64,000 bases of DNA from an uncultured Chromatiaceae bacterium (lineage in GTDB: Bacteria > Pseudomonadota > Gammaproteobacteria > Chromatiales > Chromatiaceae). This document shows, one piece after another, positions 47,383 through 57,313 of the stretch. The notes beneath the pieces were generated by a model. It made no database searches. It had not been told where the DNA came from and saw only the letters and a list, made by a program, of their open reading frames with translations. How positions within the stretch are numbered: the first letter of the stretch is position 1; each line of letters starts with the position of its first letter. The stretch covers positions 1-64,000 of the forward strand of contig CALALB010000023.1 of assembly GCA_937923175.1 (NCBI GenBank), in the 5' to 3' direction. The position numbers and the translations under genes were made by a program.

Positions 47383-50300
47383 ATGCGCAGCGAGACGGAT
47401 TTAGAGAAGAGCCGTGATCCAAAAACTGATGATCAAATGGCGCTAGGGACAACCGCTGCGCTTGCCAAGATCTTCCAATATGCGGAGCACCTCTTTAGCG
47501 CCGGTCCGCTGATGCTCTGCGTCTGGTCAGCAGAGACCGGTTGGCCGATCCTGTATATCTCCCCCAATGTCGAACGCATTCTGGGTTATTCTCAGACCGA
47601 TCTGTTATCAAGGCAGCAATCCTTTGGCGAGTTACTCACCCTAGATGATCGGGATCTATGGCAAACCGCCTTGACTGAGGCTCTGGAAACAAAGCGCCCG
47701 TTCATTGAATTAAGCCTACGGGTACTCACCCCAAACGGCACTGAACGTTGGTGTTATCAATATGCCATTTTAGAGCTCGATAACCAGGGCCGCTTGCAGG
47801 GGCTCCAAGGCTATCTATTGGATCAACATCTTGAGGTCGAAACTCGCCGCCGGTTGGAACAACAGGAATATCGTTTCCGAACCCTGTTTGAGTTCTATCC
47901 GGATGCGACACTATTGATCGACCCGAATGACTATTCCACCCTTGAATTCAATCGCGCTGCCTATGAGCAGCTAGGTTATACCCGGGAGGAGTTTAAAAGG
48001 CTGCGCATCCCAGATTATGAGGCGAAGGAAACAGCCGAGGATGTCGCAATCCATGTCCATAACATTGTGACCCAAGGCTTTGACAGCTTTGAGACCCAGC
48101 ATCGGCATAAGACTGGGCGGGTTTTGGATATCCATGTGACAGTGTCGCGGGTGGTTTTTGAGGATCAGCCTTTATTGCTTGCTGTCTTTCGCGATATCAC
48201 CCGCCGTAAAGAGGCCGAGCGCCAGTTGCGTCAAAGCGAGGAACGACTGAAGCTTGCTGCCGATGCCGCCCATCTCGGGATCTGGGACTATGATGTCCAA
48301 TATGATTGGCTCTTTTGGGACGAGCGGATGTTTGAGCTCTATGGCGCCGCGCCTGAGGGCTTCGGTCATCGATTAAATGATTGGCTGACCCTGCTCACCC
48401 CTGAATCGATCCCAGAGGTTGATGCGGGGCTAGCAGCCCTGATCACCTCGGATCAACCCTTTGACATCGAGTTTCAGATCCGTCGCGCCGATACCGGAGA
48501 GATCCGTACCCTGCGTGCCCTAGCCCGGGCAATCCGCGATGACTCTGGACAGGCGCTGCGGATCGTTGGGGTCAATGAGGACATTACCGGGCGCATCCTG
48601 GCCAGTCGCCGGCTTCAGGCCGAAGAGGCGAAGTTTCGCGGTCTATTCGAACTCTCGCCGGTAGGGATTGCGATGAACGATTTTCAAACCGGGAAATTTT
48701 TGGAGTTTAATCGCGCCGTCAATGAGCCGGCCGGTTATACGCGCGATGAATTTGCCCAGCTTACCTTTTGGGATATTACCCCCAAGGAATATCTCCCCAA
48801 AGAGCTCGAGGCCTTGGAATCACTCAACAAGACAGGCTATTACGGGCCCTATCAAAAGGAATATATCCGTAAGGATGGAACCCGCTATCCTGTCCTATTG
48901 AATGGTTTTAAGGTAACCACACCTGAAGGGCGCGAGGTCATTTGGTCGATCATCCAGGATATCTCGGCGCTGGAAGAGGCCCAGCGCGAGATCCGCGATC
49001 GCGAGCAGCGTCTGCAACAGCTTGCCGAACACAGCCGTACTGTGACCTGGGAGGTCGATTCCAAGGGTCTGTTTACCTATGTCAGCCCAGTCTCTGAGCT
49101 GGTCTGGGGCTATCAGCCGGATGAGCTTGTCGGTCAAAAGTATTGTTATGACCTGCACCCGGAAGCAGGGCGAGAGTCATTTAAAAACGAGATCTTTGCG
49201 GTTGTCGACCGAGGCGGCGCCTTTCAGAATTTTCTCAATCCGGTCCAGCGCAAGGACGGGCAGCTGATCTGGGTTTCGACGAGCGGTCTGCCCTTTTTCG
49301 ATGGGGAGGGGCGGTTACTCGGTTATCGCGGCAATGATGTCGATGTCACTCAGGCCAAGCTCGCCCAGGATGCCCTTGCGGCCGAACGCGAGCGTTTTCG
49401 CGGGATCTTCGAGCGGACCGCGAGCGGGGTCGCAGTCTATCGCCCAACCGAGGATGGCGAGGATTTTATCTTTGTCGATTACAACCCAGAAGCCGAACGG
49501 ATGGATCAAACCCCGCGCGAGCGGGTGATTGGACGACGGATCACCGAGTGTTTCCCAGCTGTTGCCGAGATGGGTCTGCTTGCAGTGATGCGTCGGGTCA
49601 ATCAGACGGGTCAGACTGAGCATCTGCCTTTGGCCTATTATCAGGATGATCGCCTTCAGGTCTGGCGCGAGAATACCATCTTTAAGCTTTCATCGGGCGA
49701 AATCGTCTCAGTCTATAATGATCTCACCGAGATTAAGCGCGCCCAGGAGGCCGCTGAGCGCGCCAGCCAAGCCAAAAGCGAGTTTTTGGCCAATATGAGC
49801 CATGAGATCCGCACCCCGATGAATGCGGTGATCGGTCTCAGCGAATTGCTTTTGGATACGCCGCTGGATGAGCGCCAACGCGATTATGTCACCAAGATCC
49901 GCAATTCATCGCGGATATTATTGGGGATCATCAATGATATCCTAGATTATTCCAAGATCGAGGCGGGTAAACTCGAATTAGAGATCAAACGCTTTTCTTT
50001 TGAAGAGCTGCTCGATCAATTGCGCGCGCTTTTTGCCAATGCCGCCGCTGCCAAGAATCTGGAGCTTATCTTTGATCTGGATATGCCGCCCCACAAAACG
50101 GTTGAGGGCGATATGCTGCGCTTGGGGCAGGTCTTAACCAATCTATTGAGCAATGCCATCAAGTTCACCGAGCAGGGTCAGGTGGTTTTGACCATCCGCC
50201 AGCTTGCTGAGGATGATGGGATCATACGGCTGCGTTTTGCGGTGCGCGACACCGGCATCGGGATCGATCCGCAGCAACAACAGCGACTCTTTCAACCCTT

Positions 50301-51951
50301 CACCCAGGCCGATCCCTCCACAACCCGCCGTTATGGGGGGACTGGTCTTGGGCTTGCCATCAGTCGCCGGCTGGTGGATAAGATGGGCGGGATCTTAAGG
50401 CTTGAATCGACCCCAGGCGTAGGAAGCTGTTTTTATTTCGACCTCGATCTACCCCTTGCGCCCAAGGAGACCCATGCAGTGCTCAACCCCTTCCCGCCGG
50501 GTACCCGGGTCTTGGTGGTCGATGATCATCCGGAGTCAAGGTCAATCCTACGCGCCTTGCTTGAGAGTCATCGATTTGCGGTTGAAGAGGCCGAGGATGG
50601 CCAGGAAGCAATTGCTGCAATCAAGGCGGCTGAGGCCGAGAATCACCCCTTTGATTTCATCCTGATCGACTGGAAGCTGCCGGGTGAGCTGGATGGGGTT
50701 CAGACCCTCAAGACCATCCATGAGCTGCGCGCCCAGGGTATCATCCGCCACCCAGATGTTCCCGCCTTGATCGTGAGCGCCTATCGCCAACAGGATATCA
50801 CTGAGCATCAGGGTCTCTATGGCGCCTTTTTGAATAAACCAGTGACGGCAAGCGTTTTGCTTGAGTCCATGCTCCAGGCCCGCGCCCAATACCTGGGGGG
50901 GATTCATCAAACGCCCTTATCCCAGTCCATTCCCTATTTCGACCATCAAACAGTCCTTTTGGTTGAGGATAACCCGCTCAATCAAGAGGTTGCAGTCGAG
51001 ATGCTCAAAAAGGTCGGTCTTCGGGTTGTGATTGCCCACAATGGTCAGGAGGCGCTCGAGCGGGTGAAAGAGCACCCTGTGGCTCTGGTGCTGATGGATC
51101 TCCAGATGCCGGTCATGGATGGCTTCGAGGCAACCTGCAGGCTGCGCGCGCAGTATCCCCAACTTCCCATCATCGCCCTATCTGCTGCAGTCATGGAATC
51201 CGACCGCGCCCGCGCCCAAGAGGCCGGCGCCAATGGCCATCTCGCCAAACCGATCGACGGCCAGGAACTCTATGGCATCCTGGCCCAGTGGCTGCCGGTC
51301 AAGGGGTATCGCCAACTCGCTAGACCCTATGGGAGGACTCATCCTTTGTCTTTGGAACAGCTCACCGCTTTTGATATTCAGCGGGGTCTTCGGTCATTCG
51401 ACGGGGATGTGGTGCTCTACCAGCGCACCTTGCGTCTGTTCTACGGGCAGCTGGTTGCCGAGTTTGCGCCCCTGCTTGAACCCGTTGCCGCCTTGTCTAC
51501 CGAGACCCAGCAACGTCTCCTGCATACGCTCAAGGGGGTTGCGGGGACGGTCGGCGCCTTACAACTGGCTGAGGCTGCGGCACGTCTTGAGTCCAGATTG
51601 CGTCAGGGTCAGCCGATCTCCGAGACCGATCGCCACTCCTTTGCCGAGTCCTGGCGCAGGGTCATGACCCAGCTGGCCAACTTGATGCAGGGGGATCTTG
51701 CTGCAGAGTGCCCAAGCCCCAGGGATACAGCAGAGACAATCGCCCCACGGATGGCTGAACTATTAAGATATTTAAAGGCTGGCGAGCTCATCGATGATGA
51801 TCAACTCATCAAAGAGGTGACCGATTTCATCAGCGTTCAAACCGATCCCGGGGCAGGTGCGACCCTGCGGCGGCTGATCGAGACCTTTGAGCATGATCAG
51901 GCGGCTGCGTATCTGCAGTCTATCGCCGAACAGACAGGGGTGAGGCTCTAA
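47383..51951 (+). CDS. Six-PAS hybrid sensor histidine kinase with two REC domains and HPt
   Basis: 1522 residues, with no obvious transmembrane segment, so probably cytoplasmic. Six PAS/PAC modules run from about 40 to 785 (for example [38 protein letters not shown]). Next are HisKA with [19 protein letters not shown] (about 800), HATPase with [22 protein letters not shown] and [17 protein letters not shown]1 ([12 protein letters not shown], with Asp in LIDWKLPG), REC2 ([12 protein letters not shown], with Asp in [12 protein letters not shown]), and an HPt domain with [14 protein letters not shown]. It is a self-contained BarA-like phosphorelay with many PAS sensors, likely for redox or small ligands. 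The ligands cannot be read off. It is followed one base later by the GGDEF regulator, so output is probably c-di-GMP. It may be cotranscribed with soxB. Confidence 0.93.
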   Translation: MRSETDLEKSRDPKTDDQMALGTTAALAKIFQYAEHLFSAGPLMLCVWSAETGWPILYISPNVERILGYSQTDLLSRQQSFGELLTLDDRDLWQTALTEALETKRPFIELSLRVLTPNGTERWCYQYAILELDNQGRLQGLQGYLLDQHLEVETRRRLEQQEYRFRTLFEFYPDATLLIDPNDYSTLEFNRAAYEQLGYTREEFKRLRIPDYEAKETAEDVAIHVHNIVTQGFDSFETQHRHKTGRVLDIHVTVSRVVFEDQPLLLAVFRDITRRKEAERQLRQSEERLKLAADAAHLGIWDYDVQYDWLFWDERMFELYGAAPEGFGHRLNDWLTLLTPESIPEVDAGLAALITSDQPFDIEFQIRRADTGEIRTLRALARAIRDDSGQALRIVGVNEDITGRILASRRLQAEEAKFRGLFELSPVGIAMNDFQTGKFLEFNRAVNEPAGYTRDEFAQLTFWDITPKEYLPKELEALESLNKTGYYGPYQKEYIRKDGTRYPVLLNGFKVTTPEGREVIWSIIQDISALEEAQREIRDREQRLQQLAEHSRTVTWEVDSKGLFTYVSPVSELVWGYQPDELVGQKYCYDLHPEAGRESFKNEIFAVVDRGGAFQNFLNPVQRKDGQLIWVSTSGLPFFDGEGRLLGYRGNDVDVTQAKLAQDALAAERERFRGIFERTASGVAVYRPTEDGEDFIFVDYNPEAERMDQTPRERVIGRRITECFPAVAEMGLLAVMRRVNQTGQTEHLPLAYYQDDRLQVWRENTIFKLSSGEIVSVYNDLTEIKRAQEAAERASQAKSEFLANMSHEIRTPMNAVIGLSELLLDTPLDERQRDYVTKIRNSSRILLGIINDILDYSKIEAGKLELEIKRFSFEELLDQLRALFANAAAAKNLELIFDLDMPPHKTVEGDMLRLGQVLTNLLSNAIKFTEQGQVVLTIRQLAEDDGIIRLRFAVRDTGIGIDPQQQQRLFQPFTQADPSTTRRYGGTGLGLAISRRLVDKMGGILRLESTPGVGSCFYFDLDLPLAPKETHAVLNPFPPGTRVLVVDDHPESRSILRALLESHRFAVEEAEDGQEAIAAIKAAEAENHPFDFILIDWKLPGELDGVQTLKTIHELRAQGIIRHPDVPALIVSAYRQQDITEHQGLYGAFLNKPVTASVLLESMLQARAQYLGGIHQTPLSQSIPYFDHQTVLLVEDNPLNQEVAVEMLKKVGLRVVIAHNGQEALERVKEHPVALVLMDLQMPVMDGFEATCRLRAQYPQLPIIALSAAVMESDRARAQEAGANGHLAKPIDGQELYGILAQWLPVKGYRQLARPYGRTHPLSLEQLTAFDIQRGLRSFDGDVVLYQRTLRLFYGQLVAEFAPLLEPVAALSTETQQRLLHTLKGVAGTVGALQLAEAAARLESRLRQGQPISETDRHSFAESWRRVMTQLANLMQGDLAAECPSPRDTAETIAPRMAELLRYLKAGELIDDDQLIKEVTDFISVQTDPGAGATLRRLIETFEHDQAAAYLQSIAEQTGVRL

Positions 51952-51952
51952 G

Positions 51953-52900
51953 GTGGTAGAAAAGACCGCGACTGTTTTGATTGTCGATGATCAGCCGGCC
52001 AATATCCACACCCTGGCCGCCTTGCTCAAAAGGGAGTATCGCATTCTCACCGCGACCCGGGGGGAAAAGGCCTGGGAGCTTGCCACTGGGGATCATCCGC
52101 CCGACCTGATCCTGCTCGATATCCTTATGCCCGATATGGATGGTTATGAGCTGTGTCGGCGGCTCAAGAACCATGAAGCGACCAAGACCATCCCGATCAT
52201 CTTTGTGACCGCCCTGGGCGAGGAGCGCGACGAGGCCTATGGCCTGGATCTCGGTGCTGCCGATTACATCACCAAACCCTTTAGCCCAGCCATTGTGCGG
52301 GCGCGGGTGCGCAATCATATCCAGCTGAAGCTCAAAACCGATCTGCTCGAGCAGATCGCCATGCAGGATGGGCTCACCCAAATCCCCAATCGGCGCTGTT
52401 TTGATCAGCGGTTCCAGGAGGAATGGGCGCGTTTGAGCCGTAGTGCTCAGACCCTGGCGCTCCTCATGATCGATATCGATCATTTCAAGGCCTATAACGA
52501 TCACTACGGGCATGGGGCGGGGGATGAGTGTCTCAAACGCGTTGCCCATGCCATCCATCAGGTACCCAACCGCCCGATGGATCTGGTTGCGCGCTATGGT
52601 GGAGAAGAGTTTGCTGCCCTCCTTCCCGAAACCGATGAGGAAGGCGCCCTGCATCTAGCCTACCAGATGCTCGCGTCGGTGCAGTCATTGGGGATCGAAC
52701 ATGCCTATTCCGGCGCCGCACCCTGGGTCACGATCAGTATCGGCCTAGCGGTGCATTCAGCAACCCATCCCAAATGCAGTGCCGAGCATCTGAGGGAGGC
52801 TGCAGACCAGGCCCTCTATCGCGCCAAGATAGAGGGACGCAATCGGGTGGTAAACGAGCTCTCGGGGTCACCAGGCCAAGAGGGTTTGGTATCCCTTTAG
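51953..52900 (+). CDS. Response regulator with GGDEF domain (diguanylate cyclase)
   Basis: 315 residues from GTG, one base after the kinase stop. The receiver domain (about 5-125) has VLIVDDQPANIH, the phospho-acceptor in LILLDILMPDMDGYELC, and GAADYITKPFSP. The GGDEF domain (about 150-305) has LLMIDIDHFKAYNDHYGH and the catalytic RYGGEEFAALLPET, an active-type signature. This is the PleD/WspR-like layout of a phosphorylation-controlled diguanylate cyclase. It is almost certainly the partner of the adjacent hybrid kinase. An RxxD inhibitory site is not evident. Confidence 0.94.
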   Translation: MVEKTATVLIVDDQPANIHTLAALLKREYRILTATRGEKAWELATGDHPPDLILLDILMPDMDGYELCRRLKNHEATKTIPIIFVTALGEERDEAYGLDLGAADYITKPFSPAIVRARVRNHIQLKLKTDLLEQIAMQDGLTQIPNRRCFDQRFQEEWARLSRSAQTLALLMIDIDHFKAYNDHYGHGAGDECLKRVAHAIHQVPNRPMDLVARYGGEEFAALLPETDEEGALHLAYQMLASVQSLGIEHAYSGAAPWVTISIGLAVHSATHPKCSAEHLREAADQALYRAKIEGRNRVVNELSGSPGQEGLVSL

Positions 52901-53177
52901 TCCTCGAATGAGAGTGTCTTGTCACTTGGTTAAACCGGTCGAAGCACCATCCCGGGGGATTGGATGGCCGCCCCTGGATCCCTTTAAAATTCAGCTGGCC
53001 AGGCCTATGAAGGTTGCCCGCGCTCGAGGATGGCAGATCCGGGATGGATGGCTCCTGTGACATAGTCGCCGCCCAAGGTCGGGTCCTGTCTGCAGTCAGG
53101 CGCTGCCAAAGGCGCGATAAAACCTTCAGATGATCCCTCTGGTCTAATTTTTACCCTAATCGATTCCGGATATCTCC

Positions 53178-53831
53178 ATGGCCTTTGCTGCAGGATCTCC
53201 ATCCCTCTCTATGTGGGCAGGCTGGTTCAGCTTGGTGCTTCTCAGCAGTATCTGGTCCAGTATATTTGCCGAGACAGGCGCCCAGCGCATCGATGCCTAT
53301 CTGAAGGGTCTCAATAGTCTGAAGGCCGATTTTGAGCAGTTCACCTTCAACGCCGAGCGAACCCGCATGCTCGAGGCGCGCGGGACCTTTTATCTCCAAC
53401 GGCCGGGTCGTTTCCGCTGGGAATATCAAACCCCTCAGCGCCAGATCATTATCGCCGACGGCCAGCGGGTCTACGTCCATGACCTCGATCTGAATCAGGT
53501 TTCCCATCAAAGCCAGGCCAAGGCATTACGCGGGACACCCGCCTTATTGTTGGCCAATGCCGAGCCGATCGAGACCCATTTTACGACCCGTTCCCTAGCC
53601 AGCTCAGACGGGCGCGACTGGGTGGAGCTGCTCCCGAAGGACCCAGAGACCGAGGTGGTACGCATCGAGCTTGGGTTTAAAGGCGACCGACTCGAGAGCC
53701 TGATCATGGCCGATAGCTTCGGTCAGGAGACAAGATTGAATTTCAGCCGGATCGAGGCCAATCCCCCACTGGATTCCAATCTGTTCAGGATCGATCAGCG
53801 GGCAGTCAATGAGTTTTTGTCGTTTGATTAG
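53178..53831 (+). CDS. lolA: Outer-membrane lipoprotein carrier LolA
   Basis: Periplasmic chaperone that carries lipoproteins from LolCDE to LolB. It has 217 residues with a signal peptide (WAGWFSLVLLSSIWSSIFAE) and the family pattern LNSLKADFEQFTFNAERT, GTFYLQRPGRFRWEYQTP and IIADGQRVYVHDLDLNQV. The preceding 277-base gap after the GGDEF gene has no ORF I support. A T-rich stretch (gtctaatttttaccc) just upstream may belong to its promoter. Confidence 0.93.
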   Translation: MAFAAGSPSLSMWAGWFSLVLLSSIWSSIFAETGAQRIDAYLKGLNSLKADFEQFTFNAERTRMLEARGTFYLQRPGRFRWEYQTPQRQIIIADGQRVYVHDLDLNQVSHQSQAKALRGTPALLLANAEPIETHFTTRSLASSDGRDWVELLPKDPETEVVRIELGFKGDRLESLIMADSFGQETRLNFSRIEANPPLDSNLFRIDQRAVNEFLSFD

Positions 53832-53927
53832 CGGCGCAATCAGCAAGGCAACGGGCAGGAGTAGGCTGCGCGTTACCTGCCTTCTCAAACCCTTCCCCTC
53901 TGGCTTTATTGAACACAGGGTCCCGTG

Positions 53928-55040
53928 ATGTCGCAACTGCTGTGGTTACTCCTTCCCTGGTCGCTTGCCTTTTTCTTCCTGGGACGCTTGCGCCCCTGTC
54001 CGCCTACCTCCCAAGACTCCAGAACCCCGCGGGTGTCGGTGATCATCCCCGCGCGCAATGAGGAAAAACGCTTAGGGCCCTTGTTGACCTCACTGCAGGC
54101 CCAAAACTATCCCGATTTCGAGGTTATCCTGGTCGATGACAACTCAACCGATCGCACCGCAGAGCTCGGGCAGGCAGCAGGCTGTCAGATCCTGCGTCTA
54201 AAGGAGCCTGAACCCGGCTGGCTTGGCAAACCGCATGCCTGCTGGGCCGGGGCCCAGGCTGCCCAGGGCGAGATCCTGATCTTTCTCGATGCCGATACTG
54301 TGCTTGGGTCTGGGGGCCTCGAGCGGATCGTGTCAACCCACGCCCGCTATGGCGGCCTGGTCTCGATCCAGCCCTATCATCGGATGGAGCGGGCCTATGA
54401 GCGTCTCTCAGCGGCATTCTCATTGATCATGATGGCCGGGATCCGGTCATTTACCCTGGCTGGCGCACGCCTACCGGCCAATGGTGCCTTTGGCCCTTGT
54501 CTGGTGTGCGGGCGTGCCGATTATTTTCGTACCGGCGGCCATTGCCTGGTACGCGACGAGATCATCGATGATGTCGCATTGGCCCAGGCGATGGCGCGGC
54601 AGGGGATTGGGGTCCACAACTTCATTGGTCAGGGGGTCATCGCCTTTCGCATGTATCCGCACGGGATCAGTGATCTGATCGATGGCTGGACCAAGAATTT
54701 TGCGCGCGGCGCTATGACGACCGATCCCTTGCTGCTGATCCTCATTGCCGCCTGGATCGCCGGTGGTATGGCCTCTTTGGACGCCACCCTCGATTGGGCG
54801 CGCGCTGGCGCTGTCTGGACACCCTGGGCTATTGCTGGCGCCATCGCCTACAGCGCCTATGCCCTCCAGATCTATTGGCTGTTGCGCCGGCTTGGCAACT
54901 TTGGCTGGCTGACGGCCGTGACCTATCCGTTGTCTTTCATGTTCTTCATGGCCGTCTTCGTTCGTTCCCTGTATTTGACCCTGATCCGCCAGCGGGTCTT
55001 TTGGAAGGGCCGATCGATCCCCCTTCGGGCAACGGGCTAG
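53928..55040 (+). CDS. Membrane family 2 glycosyltransferase, CrtQ/HpnB-like
   Basis: 370 residues from the ATG (the ORF track uses a GTG one codon earlier). An N-terminal membrane anchor (LLWLLLPWSLAFFFLG) is followed by a GT-A domain with VSVIIPARNEEKRLGPLL, VILVDDNSTDRTAELG, PGWLGKPHACWAGA and FLDADTVLGSGG. Several C-terminal transmembrane helices come last. The GKPHAC.AG segment and membrane topology resemble glycosyltransferases that act on carotenoids or hopanoids (CrtQ/HpnB type). In a purple bacterium a lipid or pigment acceptor is plausible, but the substrate is not proven. Confidence 0.78.
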   Translation: MSQLLWLLLPWSLAFFFLGRLRPCPPTSQDSRTPRVSVIIPARNEEKRLGPLLTSLQAQNYPDFEVILVDDNSTDRTAELGQAAGCQILRLKEPEPGWLGKPHACWAGAQAAQGEILIFLDADTVLGSGGLERIVSTHARYGGLVSIQPYHRMERAYERLSAAFSLIMMAGIRSFTLAGARLPANGAFGPCLVCGRADYFRTGGHCLVRDEIIDDVALAQAMARQGIGVHNFIGQGVIAFRMYPHGISDLIDGWTKNFARGAMTTDPLLLILIAAWIAGGMASLDATLDWARAGAVWTPWAIAGAIAYSAYALQIYWLLRRLGNFGWLTAVTYPLSFMFFMAVFVRSLYLTLIRQRVFWKGRSIPLRATG

Positions 55041-55049
55041 GCATTTGCC

Positions 55050-56069
55050 ATGCATGATCCATATCCGGTCATGGCGCAGGTGCTCCCCGAGCATGGAGGA
55101 CAGCTGCACGCCTGGGCGGAGCGGTTTGCCCGACCCCTTGCCGAGTGGCTCGATCTTTCAACCGGCATCAACCCCAACGGCTGGCCGGTCCCGGCGGTTC
55201 CCCCAGGGATCTGGCAACGCCTGCCGGAAGAAGAGGATGGTCTGGCATCCGCTGCAGCCGAATACTATGGGGTAGACTGGGCGGTGCCGGTTGCCGGCGT
55301 CCAGGCTGCCATCCAATTGCTGCCCCAGCTTCGCCCATCCTGCCGGGTTGGGGTTTTGGCCATCGGCTATGCCGAGCACGCCTATCGCTGGCAGCTTGCG
55401 GGGCATCAGGTCCTTAAGCTCCCCGAGGATGGATTGGAGGCCGCGATCGGCGAACTCGATGTCCTGGTCGTCATCAATCCTAATAACCCCACGGGCCGGC
55501 GTTGGCCCGCGGCGCGTCTTCTCGACTGGCATGCAGGATTGGCCGTGCGCGGCGGCTGGTTGGTGGTCGATGAGTCATTCATCGATCCGACCCCAGAAGA
55601 CAGCCTGGTTCAGGCAGCGGATCGGCCCGGCCTAATCGTGTTGCGCTCGCTAGGCAAGTTTTTTGGGTTGGCCGGGGCGCGTCTCGGTTTTTTGTTCGCC
55701 GAGTTAGGGCTTGCCCAACAGATCAGACAGCTCCTGGGTCCCTGGCCGATCAGCAATCCAGCGCGCTGGATTGCCCGGCTCGCCCTGCTGGACCATGCCT
55801 GGCAGGCGCGGGCGCGGACGGAACTCGCCGTAGCCAGCGCCCGACTTGCCGAATTGCTGCACCAGCATGGGCTGAGCCCAAAGGGCGGTACAGCGCTTTT
55901 TCAATGGGTCCTGACCCCAGATGCCGAATCCATCCAGGGGCAGCTGGCAGCTCAGGGGATCCTGGTGCGCCGGTTTGCCGAGCCACTGAGCCTGAGATTC
56001 GGCCTGCCCGCGGATGCCGAGGGCTGGGGTCGTCTGGATCAGGCATTGGCCTCGCTGAGCCAGCGGTGA
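55050..56069 (+). CDS. cobD: L-threonine-O-3-phosphate decarboxylase (CobD/CobC)
   Basis: PLP enzyme that makes the (R)-1-amino-2-propanol phosphate linker of cobalamin. It has 339 residues of the class I/II aminotransferase fold. The typical N-terminus of the family is HGGQLHAWAERFARP...WLDLSTGINPNGWP. INPNNPTGRRWP is present, and the PLP lysine lies in VLRSLGKFFGLAGARLGFLF. Bacteriochlorophyll- and B12-rich phototrophs keep this pathway. Its stop overlaps the GTG start of the next gene. Confidence 0.92.
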   Translation: MHDPYPVMAQVLPEHGGQLHAWAERFARPLAEWLDLSTGINPNGWPVPAVPPGIWQRLPEEEDGLASAAAEYYGVDWAVPVAGVQAAIQLLPQLRPSCRVGVLAIGYAEHAYRWQLAGHQVLKLPEDGLEAAIGELDVLVVINPNNPTGRRWPAARLLDWHAGLAVRGGWLVVDESFIDPTPEDSLVQAADRPGLIVLRSLGKFFGLAGARLGFLFAELGLAQQIRQLLGPWPISNPARWIARLALLDHAWQARARTELAVASARLAELLHQHGLSPKGGTALFQWVLTPDAESIQGQLAAQGILVRRFAEPLSLRFGLPADAEGWGRLDQALASLSQR

Positions 56070-56755
56070 CCGCTCTACCTGGTTGGCTGACCGTCCCGGT
56101 CGCGCACCCGCCTGACCCTGCTGCTCTACGCCACCCGGAGGCCGGGCGGATCTGCGCCCTGATCGAGGCCGCCGATGCACCCTGCGCCCGGGAGGCTAGC
56201 CGGCGTGACCCCTCGGCCTCGATCCTGGCCGGTTGGGGCCGCCGAGAGTGCTGGGAGTGGATCGAGTTAGGGCCCCTGTCCACCGCTGTTTTCCCAGTCA
56301 AGCGCCTCGAGCCTCACCAGCTCGATGTGGCATTGAGCCGCGGGCGGCAGGCAGCTGAACGTCTGAAGCTCGACGGTTGCCAAGGTCTAGTGCTGTTCTG
56401 CTGGGGGGAGGAGGGCGGTGCGCTGGCAGCTGAGGGTTGCTGCCATTACCCTGCGCCTACCGTCTATCGCTATCTCCAAAAGCTTGGCGATCCCAAGACC
56501 GCTGCCTTGACCGGGGCCGTCATTGCCTCTGCCCAGATGGGGCTTTGGATATATCCGGCCAGCCAAGGCGCTCGGTTTGCTGCCCGTCTGGCCTCTGGGC
56601 TCAACCCAGGGGTGCGCCTCTGGTTGGCGGCGGCAGAGGATCAACGCTTCAGGGATCCATGGCCAATGGATCGAGCGCCAGGGTGCCAGGATTCAGCGAA
56701 TCATTCGGCCGCGAGACCAGGCGAAGCGAGCTGGCAAGGGCTTGAACAGTGTTGA
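56066..56755 (+). CDS. Degenerate CobT-like protein
   Basis: 229 residues from the GTG that overlaps the cobD stop. The ORF-track start lies inside cobD and is rejected. Most of the C-terminal 130 residues can be laid against CobT (nicotinate-nucleotide-dimethylbenzimidazole phosphoribosyltransferase): ALSRGRQAAERLKLDGCQ resembles the helix before the CobT catalytic loop, and GDPKTAALTGAVIASAQMG resembles the GGPEIAALAG helix. But the loop that reads GEMGIGNTT in CobT is CWGEEGGALAAE here, and the protein is about 120 residues shorter. It is therefore either a decayed or repurposed CobT relative. The assignment is by eye only. Confidence 0.45.
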   Translation: MTALPGWLTVPVAHPPDPAALRHPEAGRICALIEAADAPCAREASRRDPSASILAGWGRRECWEWIELGPLSTAVFPVKRLEPHQLDVALSRGRQAAERLKLDGCQGLVLFCWGEEGGALAAEGCCHYPAPTVYRYLQKLGDPKTAALTGAVIASAQMGLWIYPASQGARFAARLASGLNPGVRLWLAAAEDQRFRDPWPMDRAPGCQDSANHSAARPGEASWQGLEQC

Positions 56756-57064
56756 GGAGGCGCCGGCATGATCCTCGCCCCCAGGACTGCGCTCGACCCA
56801 AACAATTGGCTGCGTCTCAAGCGGCTCTGCGGCAAGTTCCGCCGGATGTGAGGCCTGGGGAGAGTCAGGCGCTGGTCGCAGCCGCAAGAACGCGACGACA
56901 CCGGCCTCGGTGAGGCAGGAGGCAGGCAGCAGATCGAGTAAGTAATGGCGAGCTCTGCGGAGGTATTGCGGGGCAGTGAGCTGCCGAAGAGGCCGCTCAG
57001 CAGCTATCCCCAAATCCGCGCTCACCAAGCTACCCAAGCCAGTAGGCAACACTTGGCCAGTGTG

Positions 57065-57088
57065 GTCATTCCGGCGCAAGCCGGAATC
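57065..57088. repeat. REP-like palindrome
   Basis: GTCATTCCGGCGCAAGCCGGAATC, with stem ATTCCGGC/GCCGGAAT and a GCAA loop. This is the ATTCC variant of the CACCCCGGCGAAAGCCGGGG type seen at 162. It is followed by TTTCCCAACCCACTGGGATCATT, a part that recurs in modified form inside the glycosyltransferase gene at 40280. Confidence 0.7.
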
Positions 57089-57131
57089 TAGATTTCCCAA
57101 CCCACTGGGATCATTCATAGAGATCCCCGCA

Positions 57132-57166
57132 AGTAAACCCGCGACTGAAGTGGCGGGTTATTTACT
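57132..57166. repeat. Long hairpin in the gap after the CobT-like gene
   Basis: AGTAAACCCGC ... GCGGGTTatTTACT, an 11 bp stem with a 2-base bulge enclosing gactgaagtg. It could terminate the cobD transcript or belong to a structured RNA or repeat element. The bases after it (CGGTCTCG) are not T-rich. Confidence 0.5.
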
Positions 57167-57313
57167 CGGTCTCGATGCCACCTGCGCAGGCCGAGATGCT
57201 CGGCAAGGGCGCCGAGTAGATTATTTAAATCTCGATGCTCGAAAGCGGGGGTTTCAGACAGTCCTCTAAATGTCTTACGCCTCCTCAGCAGCCAGATTAG
57301 GACCGGGTGGTAT

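Larger units (their letters stand above)
56756..57313. other. 558-base gap rich in repeats and hairpins
   Basis: No convincing gene. The minus-strand ORF 56693-57118 begins inside a REP-like repeat (NLDSGLRRNDHT is the typical translation of such repeats) and overlaps the CobT-like gene, so I do not accept it, although the internal part (QYLRRARHYLLDLLPA) could be a relic. The right half holds a REP-like palindrome (57065), a long hairpin (57132-57166) and a perfect 6 bp hairpin, CTCGGC-aagggc-GCCGAG (57199-57216). A small structured RNA is possible but unproven. Confidence 0.5.

Noticed and set aside
51119-51667. 182-residue plus-strand ORF inside the hybrid kinase gene
   Set aside because: Alternate-frame shadow of the REC2/HPt region, rich in Ser/Arg/Pro as expected for an out-of-frame translation.
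56693-57118. 141-residue minus-strand ORF
   Set aside because: It begins in a REP-like repeat (LDSGLRRNDHT) and overlaps the CobT-like gene; no family recognised.
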